Source of the DNA: Acidobacteriaceae bacterium
Lineage (GTDB): Bacteria > Acidobacteriota > Terriglobia > Terriglobales > Acidobacteriaceae
Length of the DNA stretch: 7,507 nt
Direction of reading: 5' to 3'
NCBI GenBank assembly: GCA_003135315.1
Contig: PLBD01000523.1
Location: forward strand, 360 to 7,866
How positions within the stretch are numbered: position 1 is the stretch's first letter; each line of letters opens with the position of its first letter. A model generated the notes under the pieces. It saw only the letters and a list, made by a program, of their open reading frames with translations. It was not told the origin of the DNA and did not search any database. The translations under genes and the position numbers were made by a program. Positions 1-6,398 of this stretch are shown here, piece by piece.

Positions 1-773
1 CGCTCCTTGAACTCGTCATACATGACGTGCGTGATGTAGTACGTGGTGTCGAGCCCGACGAAATCAAGCAACGTAAACGGTCCCATTGGATAGCCGCAGC
101 CCAGCTTCATGGCTTCGTCGATATCGGTTATGGAGCCGACGCCCTCTTCATACGCGCGGATTGCATCCAGCAGATACGGCACCAGCAGCCGGTTGACGAT
201 AAAGCCGGTTTTGTCGCTGGTGCGTACCGGAACTTTGCCCAGCTTGGTGCCGAACTCGACTGCCGCGTCATAGACCTCGGGCGCAGTGGCGATGGTCTTC
301 ACCACTTCGACCAGCTTCATCATGGGCACGGGATTAAAGAAGTGCAGGCCAATGAAGCGCTCGGGCCGCTTGGTCGCCGTCATCAGCTCGGTAACAGAGA
401 TGGACGAAGTGTTGGTGGCGAAGATCGCGTCTTTCTTGACGATGGCCTCGAGCTCGGCGTAGGTCTTGCGCTTGAGCTCCACGTTCTCGATGATGGCTTC
501 GATGACGATGTCGCAGTCGGCAAGGTCCTGTATTTTGAGCGTGCCCTTCAAGTGCGACTGCGCCTCGGCTTTCTGCTCGGCAGTGAGGCCGCCCTTGGCC
601 GGACCGCGTTCCACCATTCGCGACAACGACTTCTCGATGCCGGCGAAACCCTTGTCGAGAAATTTCTGTTCCTGTTCGAGCACGATAACGTCGAAACCCG
701 CGGTGGCCGCGACCTGCGCGATGCCCGAGCCCATCAATCCACAACCTAGTACTCCAACCTTTTTAATATTCAT
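1..773 (-). CDS. hbd: 3-hydroxybutyryl-CoA dehydrogenase (3-hydroxyacyl-CoA dehydrogenase family), C-terminus cut by the window edge
   Basis: This gene encodes an NAD(P)-dependent dehydrogenase that interconverts acetoacetyl-CoA and 3-hydroxybutyryl-CoA in the cytoplasm. The N-terminus reads MNIKKVGVLGCGLMGSGIAQ, with a Rossmann GxGxxG at residues 10-15. Family catalytic residues are visible: Ser123 in NTSS, His144 in GLHFFNP, Glu156 and Asn194 in FIVNRLL. Their spacing (21, 12 and 50 from His144) matches known 3-hydroxyacyl-CoA dehydrogenases. The window holds 257 complete codons; the usual length is about 280-290, so only the last few dozen residues are missing. The ATG at 773 fits family N-termini. 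An in-frame ATG at 782 also exists, but the AAGGA motif lies only 2 bases before it and 11 before 773, so the start is uncertain by three codons. It is last in a minus-strand cluster with a thiolase, consistent with beta-oxidation or butyrate/acetoacetate metabolism. Confidence 0.94.
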   Translation of the reverse strand, partial: MNIKKVGVLGCGLMGSGIAQVAATAGFDVIVLEQEQKFLDKGFAGIEKSLSRMVERGPAKGGLTAEQKAEAQSHLKGTLKIQDLADCDIVIEAIIENVELKRKTYAELEAIVKKDAIFATNTSSISVTELMTATKRPERFIGLHFFNPVPMMKLVEVVKTIATAPEVYDAAVEFGTKLGKVPVRTSDKTGFIVNRLLVPYLLDAIRAYEEGVGSITDIDEAMKLGCGYPMGPFTLLDFVGLDTTYYITHVMYDEFKE

Positions 774-857
774 GTTTGCCATTTTCCTTGATTAAGAAGA
801 ATGTGCCGTCCCTAACCATAAATCTACGGAATTCGAAGTACCTCTGCGGCTGCATAC

Positions 858-1283
858 TTAGGCCTTAACAGATCCTGCTCCCACATCACTGATCCTTGTA
901 TTCTGCATCGCCACGATGCGCCAGCCGCCGTCAACCTTCTCGGCGATGATCATGGGCCGCGCATCGAGCTCGCGAGGATCCCCGTTGTCAAAGAACTGAA
1001 GATATTGCCGCAGAAAGACCAGGGCAACATCCGGGCGCAGGAAGCGAACCTTCTCGACACTCAACCGGATGGTGCTGCTCTTGTAAACCGTGCCCAGGAT
1101 CATGCGATTTCCGGCTTCGATCGCATCCCGTCCGGCATAGTAACCGCCGAGGATGTGAATGAAGTCGGCGTCCTCGGCGAAAAACGCGGCAAAAGCTGCG
1201 CTGTCGGCGGCGTTCCACGCCGCTTCCAGGTGATAGACCATTCCGTGCAACGCGCGTTCTTCGTTGGTCATTTTCGCTTCCAT
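858..1283 (-). CDS. SnoaL-like / SgcJ-EcaC family small protein (NTF2-like fold)
   Basis: This is a cytoplasmic protein of about 141 residues that resembles the SgcJ/EcaC group of SnoaL-like (NTF2 fold) proteins. Recognisable pieces are the N-terminal helix with AAWNAADSAAFAAFFAEDAD, the FIHILGGYYAGRDAIE segment (aromatic/glycine strand followed by 'GRDAI'), the central R-L-S-V-E-K-V-R-F strand and a C-terminal strand ending in GGWRIVAMQNTRIS. These match the order of the conical alpha+beta fold. The exact reaction is unknown; members include cyclases, isomerases and proteins of undefined role. The ATG at 1283 has GGGAG three bases upstream. Alternatives are an ATG at 1271 with a weak GGA and a GTG at 1358 without a clear ribosome binding site, which would add 25 residues lacking family features. 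It lies between thiolase and dehydrogenase genes on the same strand, which suggests shared transcription but does not define its substrate. Confidence 0.78.
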   Translation of the reverse strand: MEAKMTNEERALHGMVYHLEAAWNAADSAAFAAFFAEDADFIHILGGYYAGRDAIEAGNRMILGTVYKSSTIRLSVEKVRFLRPDVALVFLRQYLQFFDNGDPRELDARPMIIAEKVDGGWRIVAMQNTRISDVGAGSVKA

Positions 1284-1336
1284 CGTCTCCCACGACCGCG
1301 CCGCTGAAGCCGGGTCGGCTAATGGATGCGCTCCTT

Positions 1337-1353
1337 GCACCTGTAAGAGGTGC
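1337..1353. repeat. Short hairpin between thiolase and SnoaL-like gene
   Basis: GCACCT and AGGTGC form a perfect 6-bp inverted repeat around a 5-base loop, about 30 bases after the thiolase stop on the minus strand. No T-tract follows in that direction, so it is not a convincing intrinsic terminator. It could slow or partly attenuate transcription, or protect the upstream mRNA segment from decay. A 6-bp stem also occurs by chance fairly often. Confidence 0.3.
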
Positions 1354-1382
1354 TCCACCCATTACGCATGCAAGGCTATGCC

Positions 1383-2585
1383 CTACCGCTGCAAATTCTC
1401 AACAATTACTGCGATACCCTGGCCGCCGCCGATGCAGGCCGTCGACAGCCCGTACTTCGCTCTGCGGCGGCGCAGTTCATACAACAAGGTCACCAGCAGC
1501 CGCGAGCCGGTCGCGCCCAGCGGATGTCCCAGCGCGATCGCACCGCCATTCACGTTGACTTTGCTGGGATCTAGTCCTAGCTCGTTTTCGACGGCGAGAC
1601 ACTGCGCTGCGAACGCCTCATTGAGTTCGATCACGTCGATATCGTCGAGCGTGAGGCCGGCCTTTTTCAGCGCGATGCGCGTCGCGGGTACCGGTCCCGA
1701 ACCCATGATCCTGGGATCGACGCCAGCGATGCCCCACGCAACGATTCGGCCCAGCGGCTTCAGATTGCGTTTCTGCGCCTCGTCAAGCGGCATCACCACC
1801 ATGGCCGCTCCGCCGTCGACGATGCCGCTGGCGTTGCCGGCGGTCACCGTCCCGTTCTTGCCGAAGGCAGGCTTCAGCTTGCTCAGGCTTTCCATCGTCG
1901 TCTCAGGACGCCTATGGTCGTCCTCGGTAAACATTTCTCCCGTAGGTTCGCCACGACGATTGCGCAGCGCGACCGGCGTCAGCTCCTCCTGCAAGCGGCC
2001 TGCTTTGTAGGCGTCGTCGGCGCCCTTCTGCGAGCGCAGCGCAAACTCATCCTGCATTTCGCGAGTGATGCCCTGCTGCTCGGCGTAAAGCTCGGCGGTG
2101 TTGGCCATATAAAGATTGCAGTAGGTGTCGAGAAGCGCCACCATCAGCGAATCTTCCAGCTTACCTTCGCCGAAGCCTACGCCCCAGCGCATGCCGCGAA
2201 TGACGTGCGGGGCTTGCGACATCGATTCCATGCCGCCGGCGAGAACAATCCTGGCCTCGCCAAGCTGGATCATCTGCGCCGCGGTGACGACGGACTGCAT
2301 ACCCGATCCGCACAGGCGATTCACGGTCAGCGCCGGCACTTCAATGGGCACCCCCGCCTTGAGCATGACATGCCGGGCTCCGTAGATGGCGTCGCCCGAA
2401 GTTTGCTGCGCATTGCCCATCACGCAGTGATCGATTTCACCGGGCTCGACGCCGGAGCGCTTCATGGCCTCGACCGATGCGACCGCAGCCAGTTCCTGAG
2501 CCGTGAAATCCCGAAGCTTCCCGCAGTAGCGCCCCATGGGCGTGCGAGCGCCGTTGACAATAGCGATATCGATTGAGTTCGGCAT
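1383..2585 (-). CDS. Acetyl-CoA acetyltransferase (thiolase II family)
   Basis: This is a full-length 400-residue thiolase. It condenses two acetyl-CoA to acetoacetyl-CoA or cleaves 3-ketoacyl-CoA with CoA in the cytoplasm. The nucleophilic cysteine is Cys92 in NRLCGSGMQS. The NEAF motif is at 322-325. The active-site histidine is His354 in GGAIALGHPLGATGSR, and the second catalytic cysteine is Cys384 in STACIGGGQG. All catalytic residues are present and the length is typical for bacterial acetyl-CoA acetyltransferases (about 390-400), so it should be active. The ATG at 2585 gives the expected N-terminus (IAIVNGARTPMGRY), but no good Shine-Dalgarno sequence precedes it: the upstream bases are pyrimidine-rich. 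It is first in a minus-strand cluster with a SnoaL-like protein and 3-hydroxybutyryl-CoA dehydrogenase. A perfect palindrome lies 31 bases upstream of the start. Acetoacetyl-CoA versus longer-chain specificity cannot be settled by motif. Confidence 0.96.
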   Translation of the reverse strand: MPNSIDIAIVNGARTPMGRYCGKLRDFTAQELAAVASVEAMKRSGVEPGEIDHCVMGNAQQTSGDAIYGARHVMLKAGVPIEVPALTVNRLCGSGMQSVVTAAQMIQLGEARIVLAGGMESMSQAPHVIRGMRWGVGFGEGKLEDSLMVALLDTYCNLYMANTAELYAEQQGITREMQDEFALRSQKGADDAYKAGRLQEELTPVALRNRRGEPTGEMFTEDDHRRPETTMESLSKLKPAFGKNGTVTAGNASGIVDGGAAMVVMPLDEAQKRNLKPLGRIVAWGIAGVDPRIMGSGPVPATRIALKKAGLTLDDIDVIELNEAFAAQCLAVENELGLDPSKVNVNGGAIALGHPLGATGSRLLVTLLYELRRRRAKYGLSTACIGGGQGIAVIVENLQR

Positions 2586-2616
2586 ATGTATATGGAGAGA
2601 AAATTAAGGTCTGTGC

Positions 2617-2630
2617 AAACTAATTAGTTT
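2617..2630. promoter_or_regulatory. Perfect 14-bp palindrome, candidate operator of the thiolase cluster
   Basis: AAACTAATTAGTTT equals its own reverse complement across all 14 bases. It lies 31 bases upstream of the thiolase ATG (minus strand), where a repressor operator overlapping a promoter is often found, and it is an AT-rich island in GC-rich surroundings. With flanking bases it reads CAAAC-N6-GTTT, loosely like CAAAC/GTTTG half-sites used by some TetR-family fatty-acid regulators, but the spacing differs from the PsrA-type site. The regulator is unknown. Confidence 0.45.
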
Positions 2631-2678
2631 AACAGCCGTGCAAGAAGCGCGGCAAACGCGGGCGAGCGCACGATTTCG

Positions 2679-2803
2679 TTGTCCGCTTGTGGACAAGCGA
2701 TGTTGAATGTGGACGCCTGCAACGCCGCAACTCCCATCCCACGGCCAGTATCCCCGCTGTTTCCAGGCACTTGCCCAAGCGTGCGGGTGGCCCCTGACGT
2801 GTA
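2679..2803 (+). repeat. Dispersed intergenic element, copy 1 (upstream of ADOP permease)
   Basis: The first 36 bases (2679-2714) match 27 of 36 bases at 7243-7208 on the minus strand without gaps. Shared blocks are TTGTCCG (2679-2685), GTGGACAA (2689-2696), TGAAT (2704-2708) and GGAC (2711-2714). A second shared stretch holds ACTT (2769-2772), CCAA (2775-2778), GTGCG (2781-2785), TGGCC (2788-2792) and GACGTGTA (2796-2803), in the same order and nearly the same distance as in copy 2. The first block forms TTGTCC-N6-GGACAA and, overlapping it, CGCTTGT-GG-ACAAGCG. The middle of the element has diverged. Possible roles are a shared operator/leader or a decayed dispersed repeat. Confidence 0.5.
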
Positions 2804-2884
2804 CCCTTGGTTCTCGTTATTCGCTCTTCGCTTTTCCGCCGGAGTCCGGCAGGAACCCGAACTTGCAGGAGCGACTCTTATTCC

Positions 2885-2888
2885 GGAG
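2885..2888 (+). promoter_or_regulatory. Ribosome binding site that sets the ADOP permease start
   Basis: GGAG lies six bases before the ATG at 2895. This spacing, plus the family-typical N-terminus that starts there, favours 2895 over upstream in-frame starts that would add up to 72 residues. Confidence 0.75.
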
Positions 2889-2894
2889 AACTTG

Positions 2895-5339
2895 ATGCAT
2901 AGCTTGCTGCAAGACCTGCGCTTCGCGATCCGTCAATTGCGCAAGAACCCTGGTTTTGCCATTACGACGATTTTGACGCTGGCGCTCGGCATCGGCGCGA
3001 CCACGGCGATGTTCAGCCTGATCAACAGCGTACTGCTGAGGCCGCTGCCGTTTCCCGAGCCGGACCGGCTGATGTCCGCGATGTTGCTGCAAAACTCCGC
3101 CGGCAAGTCCGGAATTCCCGAAAGCCTCAGCTATCCCGATTTCTTCGACGGGCGCACCCGCAATCATTCCTTTGAGGCCATGGCCAGCTACCACGGCGAC
3201 AACCGCACGTTGACCGGCGCCGGAATTCCGCGCCAACTGGAGTCGCAGACTGTTTCGTCGGAGTTTTTCCGTGTGCTTGGCATCAGCCCGCTGCTGGGCC
3301 GAGGTTTCGTCGCCGACGAAGAAAAGCCCGGAACTCATGTCGCGATGCTGAGCCATGAAACCTGGCAATCAGTTTTCGGCGCCGATCCCGGCATTGTGGG
3401 GCGGGCGATCACGCTGGACAACAACCGCTACACCGTGGTCGGCGTCATGCCTCAGGGATTCCAGTTTCCCATCCAGAATCCCGCGCCGGCACTGTGGACG
3501 ACGCTGGCCGATGATGCAACCGATAAAGACCCCATCACCGCGCAACGCGGAGCGCACATGGTGCTTCTGGTCGGCCGGCTGAAGCCAGGCGTCAGCGTCG
3601 AGCAGGCAAACGCAGACCTCAGCCTTATCGCCCAAAATCTGGCTTCCCAGTATCCCGATTCCAACAAGCAATTCAACAGCGCAACCGTGGTTCCGCAACT
3701 GGAGGACCTGGTGGGCGACAAGCGTCCGGCGCTGCGCGTGCTGTTTGCCGCCGTGGTGTTTGTGCTGCTGATCGCCTGCACCAATGTGGCCGGACTGATG
3801 CTGACCCGCGCCGCCCGTCGCCGGCCGGAGATGGGGGTGCGTTCGGCACTGGGCGCCAGCCGCCTGGAGATCATGCGGCAGGTGCTGGTGGAATCGATCG
3901 TGCTGTCGCTTTGTGGCGGCGCGTGCGGCGTGGCCCTGTCAGTCATTCTTCTGCGGACGACATTGCGCTTTGTGCCCAAAAACCTGCCGCGCCTCGATCA
4001 GGTTGCCGTTGACGGCAGAGTGCTGCTGTTTGCCGCGCTCATCTCGATTCTGACCGGTGTGCTGTTTGGCGCGCTGCCGGCGTGGCGAATGTCGCGACTC
4101 GATCCGGCGCTCGCCTTGCGCGAGGGCACGCGCAGCGTCACCAGCGGCCGCGGACAACATCGCCTCAACAGTGTTCTGGTAGTTGTGGAAACGGCGATTG
4201 GACTGGTCTTGCTGGTTGGCGCAGGATTGCTGATCCGCAGCTTCATGCAGGTATTGAACGTCGATCCGGGCTTCAATCCGCGCCAAGTTCTGACCGCCAG
4301 CCTGAGCCTGCCGGAGAATCAGTATCCCGATCTCAAGAAAGCTCAGTTCTACGATGAGCTGCTGCCCCGGCTGGCCGCGCTGCCGGGAGTGAAATCAGTG
4401 TCCGGCGGCTATCCTTTGCCGCTGTCGCACAACAATGTCAGCATCAGCTTCACCATCGAGGGCCGCCCGGTGAACAAAGGAGAGGAGCCAGCCGCGCCGG
4501 TCAGCATCGTCACTCCCGATTTCTTCCGTACGCTCGAGATACCGCTGCTCTCGGGTCGCGCCTTTCTGCCGACGGACGATTCCAAATCGCCCGCTGTAGT
4601 CATCGTCAATCGGGCTTTCGCGCGGAAATACTTCCCCGGTGAGGATCCCGTGGGCAAGCGCATAAAACCCGGCCTGGGCGACGGAGTAACCAACGACGTG
4701 GTCCGTGAGATCGCAGGAGTGGTGGGCGACGTAAAGCGCAAGGGCATCACGGCGGAAGTGCCAGCACAGTATTATCTTCCTTTCAAACAGGCCCTCATCC
4801 TTGACCCGTCGGTCATCATTCGCGCCGACGGAGATCCGCTCAACCTGGCCGCTCCTGTGCGCGATCAATTGGCCCAGGTCGATGGCAACATTCCGCTGTA
4901 CCGCATCAGCACCATGGAAGATTATCTCTCGCTGTCGGCGGCGCAGCCGCGCTTCCAGACTGTGCTGATTACGTTTTTCGCGGTGATGGCGCTGCTGCTG
5001 GCCGCGATCGGACTGTACGCCGTGCTTTCTTACATGGTGGCGCAGCGGACGCTGGAGATCGGCCTGCGACTGGCCTTGGGCGCACAGCGCGAAGACGTGC
5101 TTGGCCTCGTTCTTCGCCGCGGACTGCTCCTGGCTGGCACTGGCCTCGCAATCGGGATTCTTGCTTCCCTGCTGCTGACGCAGTTCATGGCAGGGATGTT
5201 GTATGGGGTGAGGCCGCTCGATCCGTTGACGTTTGTGGGCGTCAGCGTGGTTCTGCTGCTGGTCTCTGCGGCGGCAAGCAGCCTGCCGGCGTATCGCGCC
5301 GCGCGGCTGGATCCGATGCGCACGCTGCGCGAGCAGTAG
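2895..5339 (+). CDS. ADOP family (acidobacterial duplicated orphan permease) MacB/FtsX-like ABC permease
   Basis: This 814-residue inner-membrane protein has two MacB-like halves. The N-terminus DLRFAIRQLRKNPGF (residues 7-21) followed by a membrane helix (about 21-48) and RPLPFPEPDRL is the hallmark of ADOP proteins. A periplasmic MacB-type core spans about 50-275. The first FtsX-type domain has helices near 280-303, 332-358 and 375-395, with RRRPEMGVRSALGASR between the first two. A helix near 424-445 opens the second half, whose periplasmic core runs to about 680. The second FtsX domain (about 686-805) has QRTLEIGLRLALGAQ and ends in the typical RAARLDPMRTLREQ. No ATP-binding protein gene is in the window, as expected for this family, whose ATPase partner and substrate are unknown. 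Related permeases act in efflux, lipoprotein release or mechanotransmission, so transport should not be assumed. The small gene 35 bases downstream may be cotranscribed. Confidence 0.95.
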   Translation: MHSLLQDLRFAIRQLRKNPGFAITTILTLALGIGATTAMFSLINSVLLRPLPFPEPDRLMSAMLLQNSAGKSGIPESLSYPDFFDGRTRNHSFEAMASYHGDNRTLTGAGIPRQLESQTVSSEFFRVLGISPLLGRGFVADEEKPGTHVAMLSHETWQSVFGADPGIVGRAITLDNNRYTVVGVMPQGFQFPIQNPAPALWTTLADDATDKDPITAQRGAHMVLLVGRLKPGVSVEQANADLSLIAQNLASQYPDSNKQFNSATVVPQLEDLVGDKRPALRVLFAAVVFVLLIACTNVAGLMLTRAARRRPEMGVRSALGASRLEIMRQVLVESIVLSLCGGACGVALSVILLRTTLRFVPKNLPRLDQVAVDGRVLLFAALISILTGVLFGALPAWRMSRLDPALALREGTRSVTSGRGQHRLNSVLVVVETAIGLVLLVGAGLLIRSFMQVLNVDPGFNPRQVLTASLSLPENQYPDLKKAQFYDELLPRLAALPGVKSVSGGYPLPLSHNNVSISFTIEGRPVNKGEEPAAPVSIVTPDFFRTLEIPLLSGRAFLPTDDSKSPAVVIVNRAFARKYFPGEDPVGKRIKPGLGDGVTNDVVREIAGVVGDVKRKGITAEVPAQYYLPFKQALILDPSVIIRADGDPLNLAAPVRDQLAQVDGNIPLYRISTMEDYLSLSAAQPRFQTVLITFFAVMALLLAAIGLYAVLSYMVAQRTLEIGLRLALGAQREDVLGLVLRRGLLLAGTGLAIGILASLLLTQFMAGMLYGVRPLDPLTFVGVSVVLLLVSAAASSLPAYRAARLDPMRTLREQ

Positions 5340-5365
5340 GTATCAGGGAAGATCAGCGAGGGTTC

Positions 5366-5370
5366 GGAGG
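5366..5370 (+). promoter_or_regulatory. Ribosome binding site supporting a GTG start
   Basis: GGAGG lies four bases before the GTG at 5375 and is the only strong Shine-Dalgarno sequence near the beginning of this reading frame, so it decides the start of the recombinase-domain-like gene. Confidence 0.7.
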
Positions 5371-5374
5371 CACC

Positions 5375-5824
5375 GTGGCAAAGCTGGAACGTATTCGCCA
5401 GGAAACGCCGGCATCGTTCGGGCCGGAGGACATCGCGCGGCAAGCCCAACAGGGATGGAAGCTGGTCGCCGTGGAGTGGGAGCGCGAACTGCCTGAAACC
5501 GAAGCGGCCGTTCCGACGCCGGAAGACGTGCCCTTCGGATTGCGAGTCGCCAGAGACGCGCCGCGCCTGGAAGAGAATCCCAGCGAGCAGGAGGTGCTCT
5601 TCCTGATGATGGAATTGACAGTCCAGGACGGCCCCTACACCGCGATCGCCGAAGAGCTCAACCAGCGGGGCTATCGCACGCGTCAGGGCATGAAGTGGAC
5701 GCCGGTCTCCGTCTTCCAGATGTTGCCGCGGCTGATCGAAGTAGGGCCGCGCATTTTCGCCACCCGGCAATGGCAGGAGCGCAGGGCAAGGCTGGGCATC
5801 GGCCAGACGCGTCCTAGGTCTTGA
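5375..5824 (+). CDS. Small protein with Recombinase-like DNA-binding domain, no catalytic resolvase domain
   Basis: This is a 149-residue soluble protein without signal peptide or membrane segment. Residues about 83-125 (YTAIAEELNQRGYRTRQG, then KWTPVSVFQMLPRL) resemble the helix-turn-helix 'Recombinase' domain of large serine recombinases, where 'IA..LN..G..T..G..W....V..ML' recognises DNA. The catalytic Ser resolvase domain normally N-terminal to it is absent. Instead residues 1-40 contain FGPEDIARQAQQGWKLVAVEW, in which the 'GWKLVAVEW' stretch loosely recalls DUF4177-like proteins, followed by an acidic/proline-rich linker. The GTG start has GGAGG at four bases. It begins 35 bases after the ADOP stop, so cotranscription is plausible. 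It could be a regulator built from a recombinase DNA-binding domain, or a remnant of a recombinase. The intact frame, good ribosome binding site and coherent N-terminal region argue for a functional gene. The family call is by motif only. Confidence 0.72.
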   Translation: MAKLERIRQETPASFGPEDIARQAQQGWKLVAVEWERELPETEAAVPTPEDVPFGLRVARDAPRLEENPSEQEVLFLMMELTVQDGPYTAIAEELNQRGYRTRQGMKWTPVSVFQMLPRLIEVGPRIFATRQWQERRARLGIGQTRPRS

Positions 5825-5837
5825 TCGCGGCCGCGAT
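5824..5837. repeat. Perfect GC-rich 14-bp palindrome at the end of the recombinase-like gene
   Basis: ATCGCGGCCGCGAT is its own reverse complement and overlaps the last base of the TGA stop codon (5822-5824). A hairpin would need a GGCC loop on a 5-bp stem, and only AAATTCTC follows, so it is a poor terminator. It may be an operator for the cupin gene 80 bases downstream, or chance in GC-rich DNA. Confidence 0.3.
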
Positions 5838-5917
5838 AAATTCTCAACGCAACCCAATTATTACTATCGCCTTCTTGCCTCCTTGGGTTATGCTCTTCCG
5901 CACAAAAGGAGGCGTAT

Positions 5918-6379
5918 ATGAAAAGCCTGTTTTTCCGGATGTTGCTGGCCGCAACCTTACTCACGACTCTACCCGCTGCAGCCCAAAACGCCTTTACTCC
6001 CGATCAGATCAAATGGGGAGCGGTGCCGCCGTTTATCCCGGCTGGAGCCCAGCTCGCGGTGCTGGAAGGCGACCCGATGGCCGCCAGCGGAGACTACACA
6101 ATCCGGCTCATGATGCCGGATGGCTATCGCATTCCGCCGCATTGGCATCCCAGGCGGGAAAACGTCACGGTGATCTCCGGGACCTTGAAGGTCGGCATGG
6201 GAGACAGCTTCGACGTAGGCAAGATGATGAGCTTCCCGGCAGGCAGCTTTGCCTACCTCGACCCCAGCATGCATCACTACGCCATGGCCAGCGGACAAAC
6301 TGTGGTTCAGATCCACGGGATGTCGCCGGTGGAGTTCGTATACGTGAATCCCAACGACGACCCGAGTAAGAAGAAGTAA
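5918..6379 (+). CDS. Secreted cupin domain protein
   Basis: This 153-residue protein carries a clear signal peptide: MKSLFFR, a hydrophobic stretch LLAATLLTTLPA, and a likely cleavage after Ala22 (AAA-Q). The mature protein is a single cupin barrel. Cupin motif 1 is exact, G(X)5HXH(X)3E(X)6G, with Gly69, His75, His77, Glu81 and Gly88; these three side chains usually bind a metal ion. Motif 2 is partial: Gly101, Pro107 and Gly109 are in register, but the expected histidine position is Ala112, and a His119-His120 pair follows seven residues later in DPSMHHYAMASG, probably supplying the fourth ligand. Substrate and reaction are unknown; cupins range from dioxygenases to sugar- or metal-binding proteins. 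The ATG has an excellent AAAGGAGG (5905-5912) five bases upstream. The 93 bases before it separate it from the previous gene, so it may have its own promoter (a possible TATGCT -10 at 5889-5894 has no good -35). Confidence 0.88.
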   Translation: MKSLFFRMLLAATLLTTLPAAAQNAFTPDQIKWGAVPPFIPAGAQLAVLEGDPMAASGDYTIRLMMPDGYRIPPHWHPRRENVTVISGTLKVGMGDSFDVGKMMSFPAGSFAYLDPSMHHYAMASGQTVVQIHGMSPVEFVYVNPNDDPSKKK

Positions 6380-6398
6380 CGCTTCACTCGCGGAATGA

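Larger units (their letters stand above)
2586..2894. other. Divergent intergenic region between thiolase and ADOP permease
   Basis: This 309-base region holds no convincing gene. It contains an AT-rich 14-bp palindrome (2617-2630) near the thiolase start, a dispersed repeat element (2679-2803) and the permease ribosome binding site (2885-2888). The permease reading frame is open back to 2679, but those residues are not permease-like (proline- and cysteine-rich, no membrane helix), so I treat them as untranslated. I could not identify a convincing sigma-70 promoter in either direction by eye. Confidence 0.7.

Noticed and set aside
27..749. Long plus-strand open frame opposite the dehydrogenase gene
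   Set aside because: It is a shadow of the GC-rich dehydrogenase gene, which has all its catalytic motifs on the minus strand.
2628..2643. Sigma-54-like promoter (TTGCACG, then TT 4 bases on) on the minus strand upstream of thiolase
   Set aside because: The essential GG of the -24 box and GC of the -12 box are not both present; the -12 GC is replaced by AA.
2688..2696. TGTGGACAA, one mismatch from a DnaA box complement, suggesting a replication origin
   Set aside because: There is no cluster of boxes, no AT-rich unwinding region and no origin-associated genes; the bases are better explained by the repeated inverted-repeat element.
2679..2894. In-frame N-terminal extension of the ADOP permease
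   Set aside because: The family N-terminus begins at 2895 with a well-placed GGAG; the upstream residues have no family character and overlap the repeat element.
5824..5845. Intrinsic terminator after the recombinase-domain-like gene
   Set aside because: The palindrome has no room for a normal loop without losing stem and is not followed by a T-tract.
5838..5848. AAATTCTCAAC also found at the thiolase C-terminal coding region (about 1393-1403)
   Set aside because: An 11-base match within 7.5 kb is expected by chance several times; no extended similarity.
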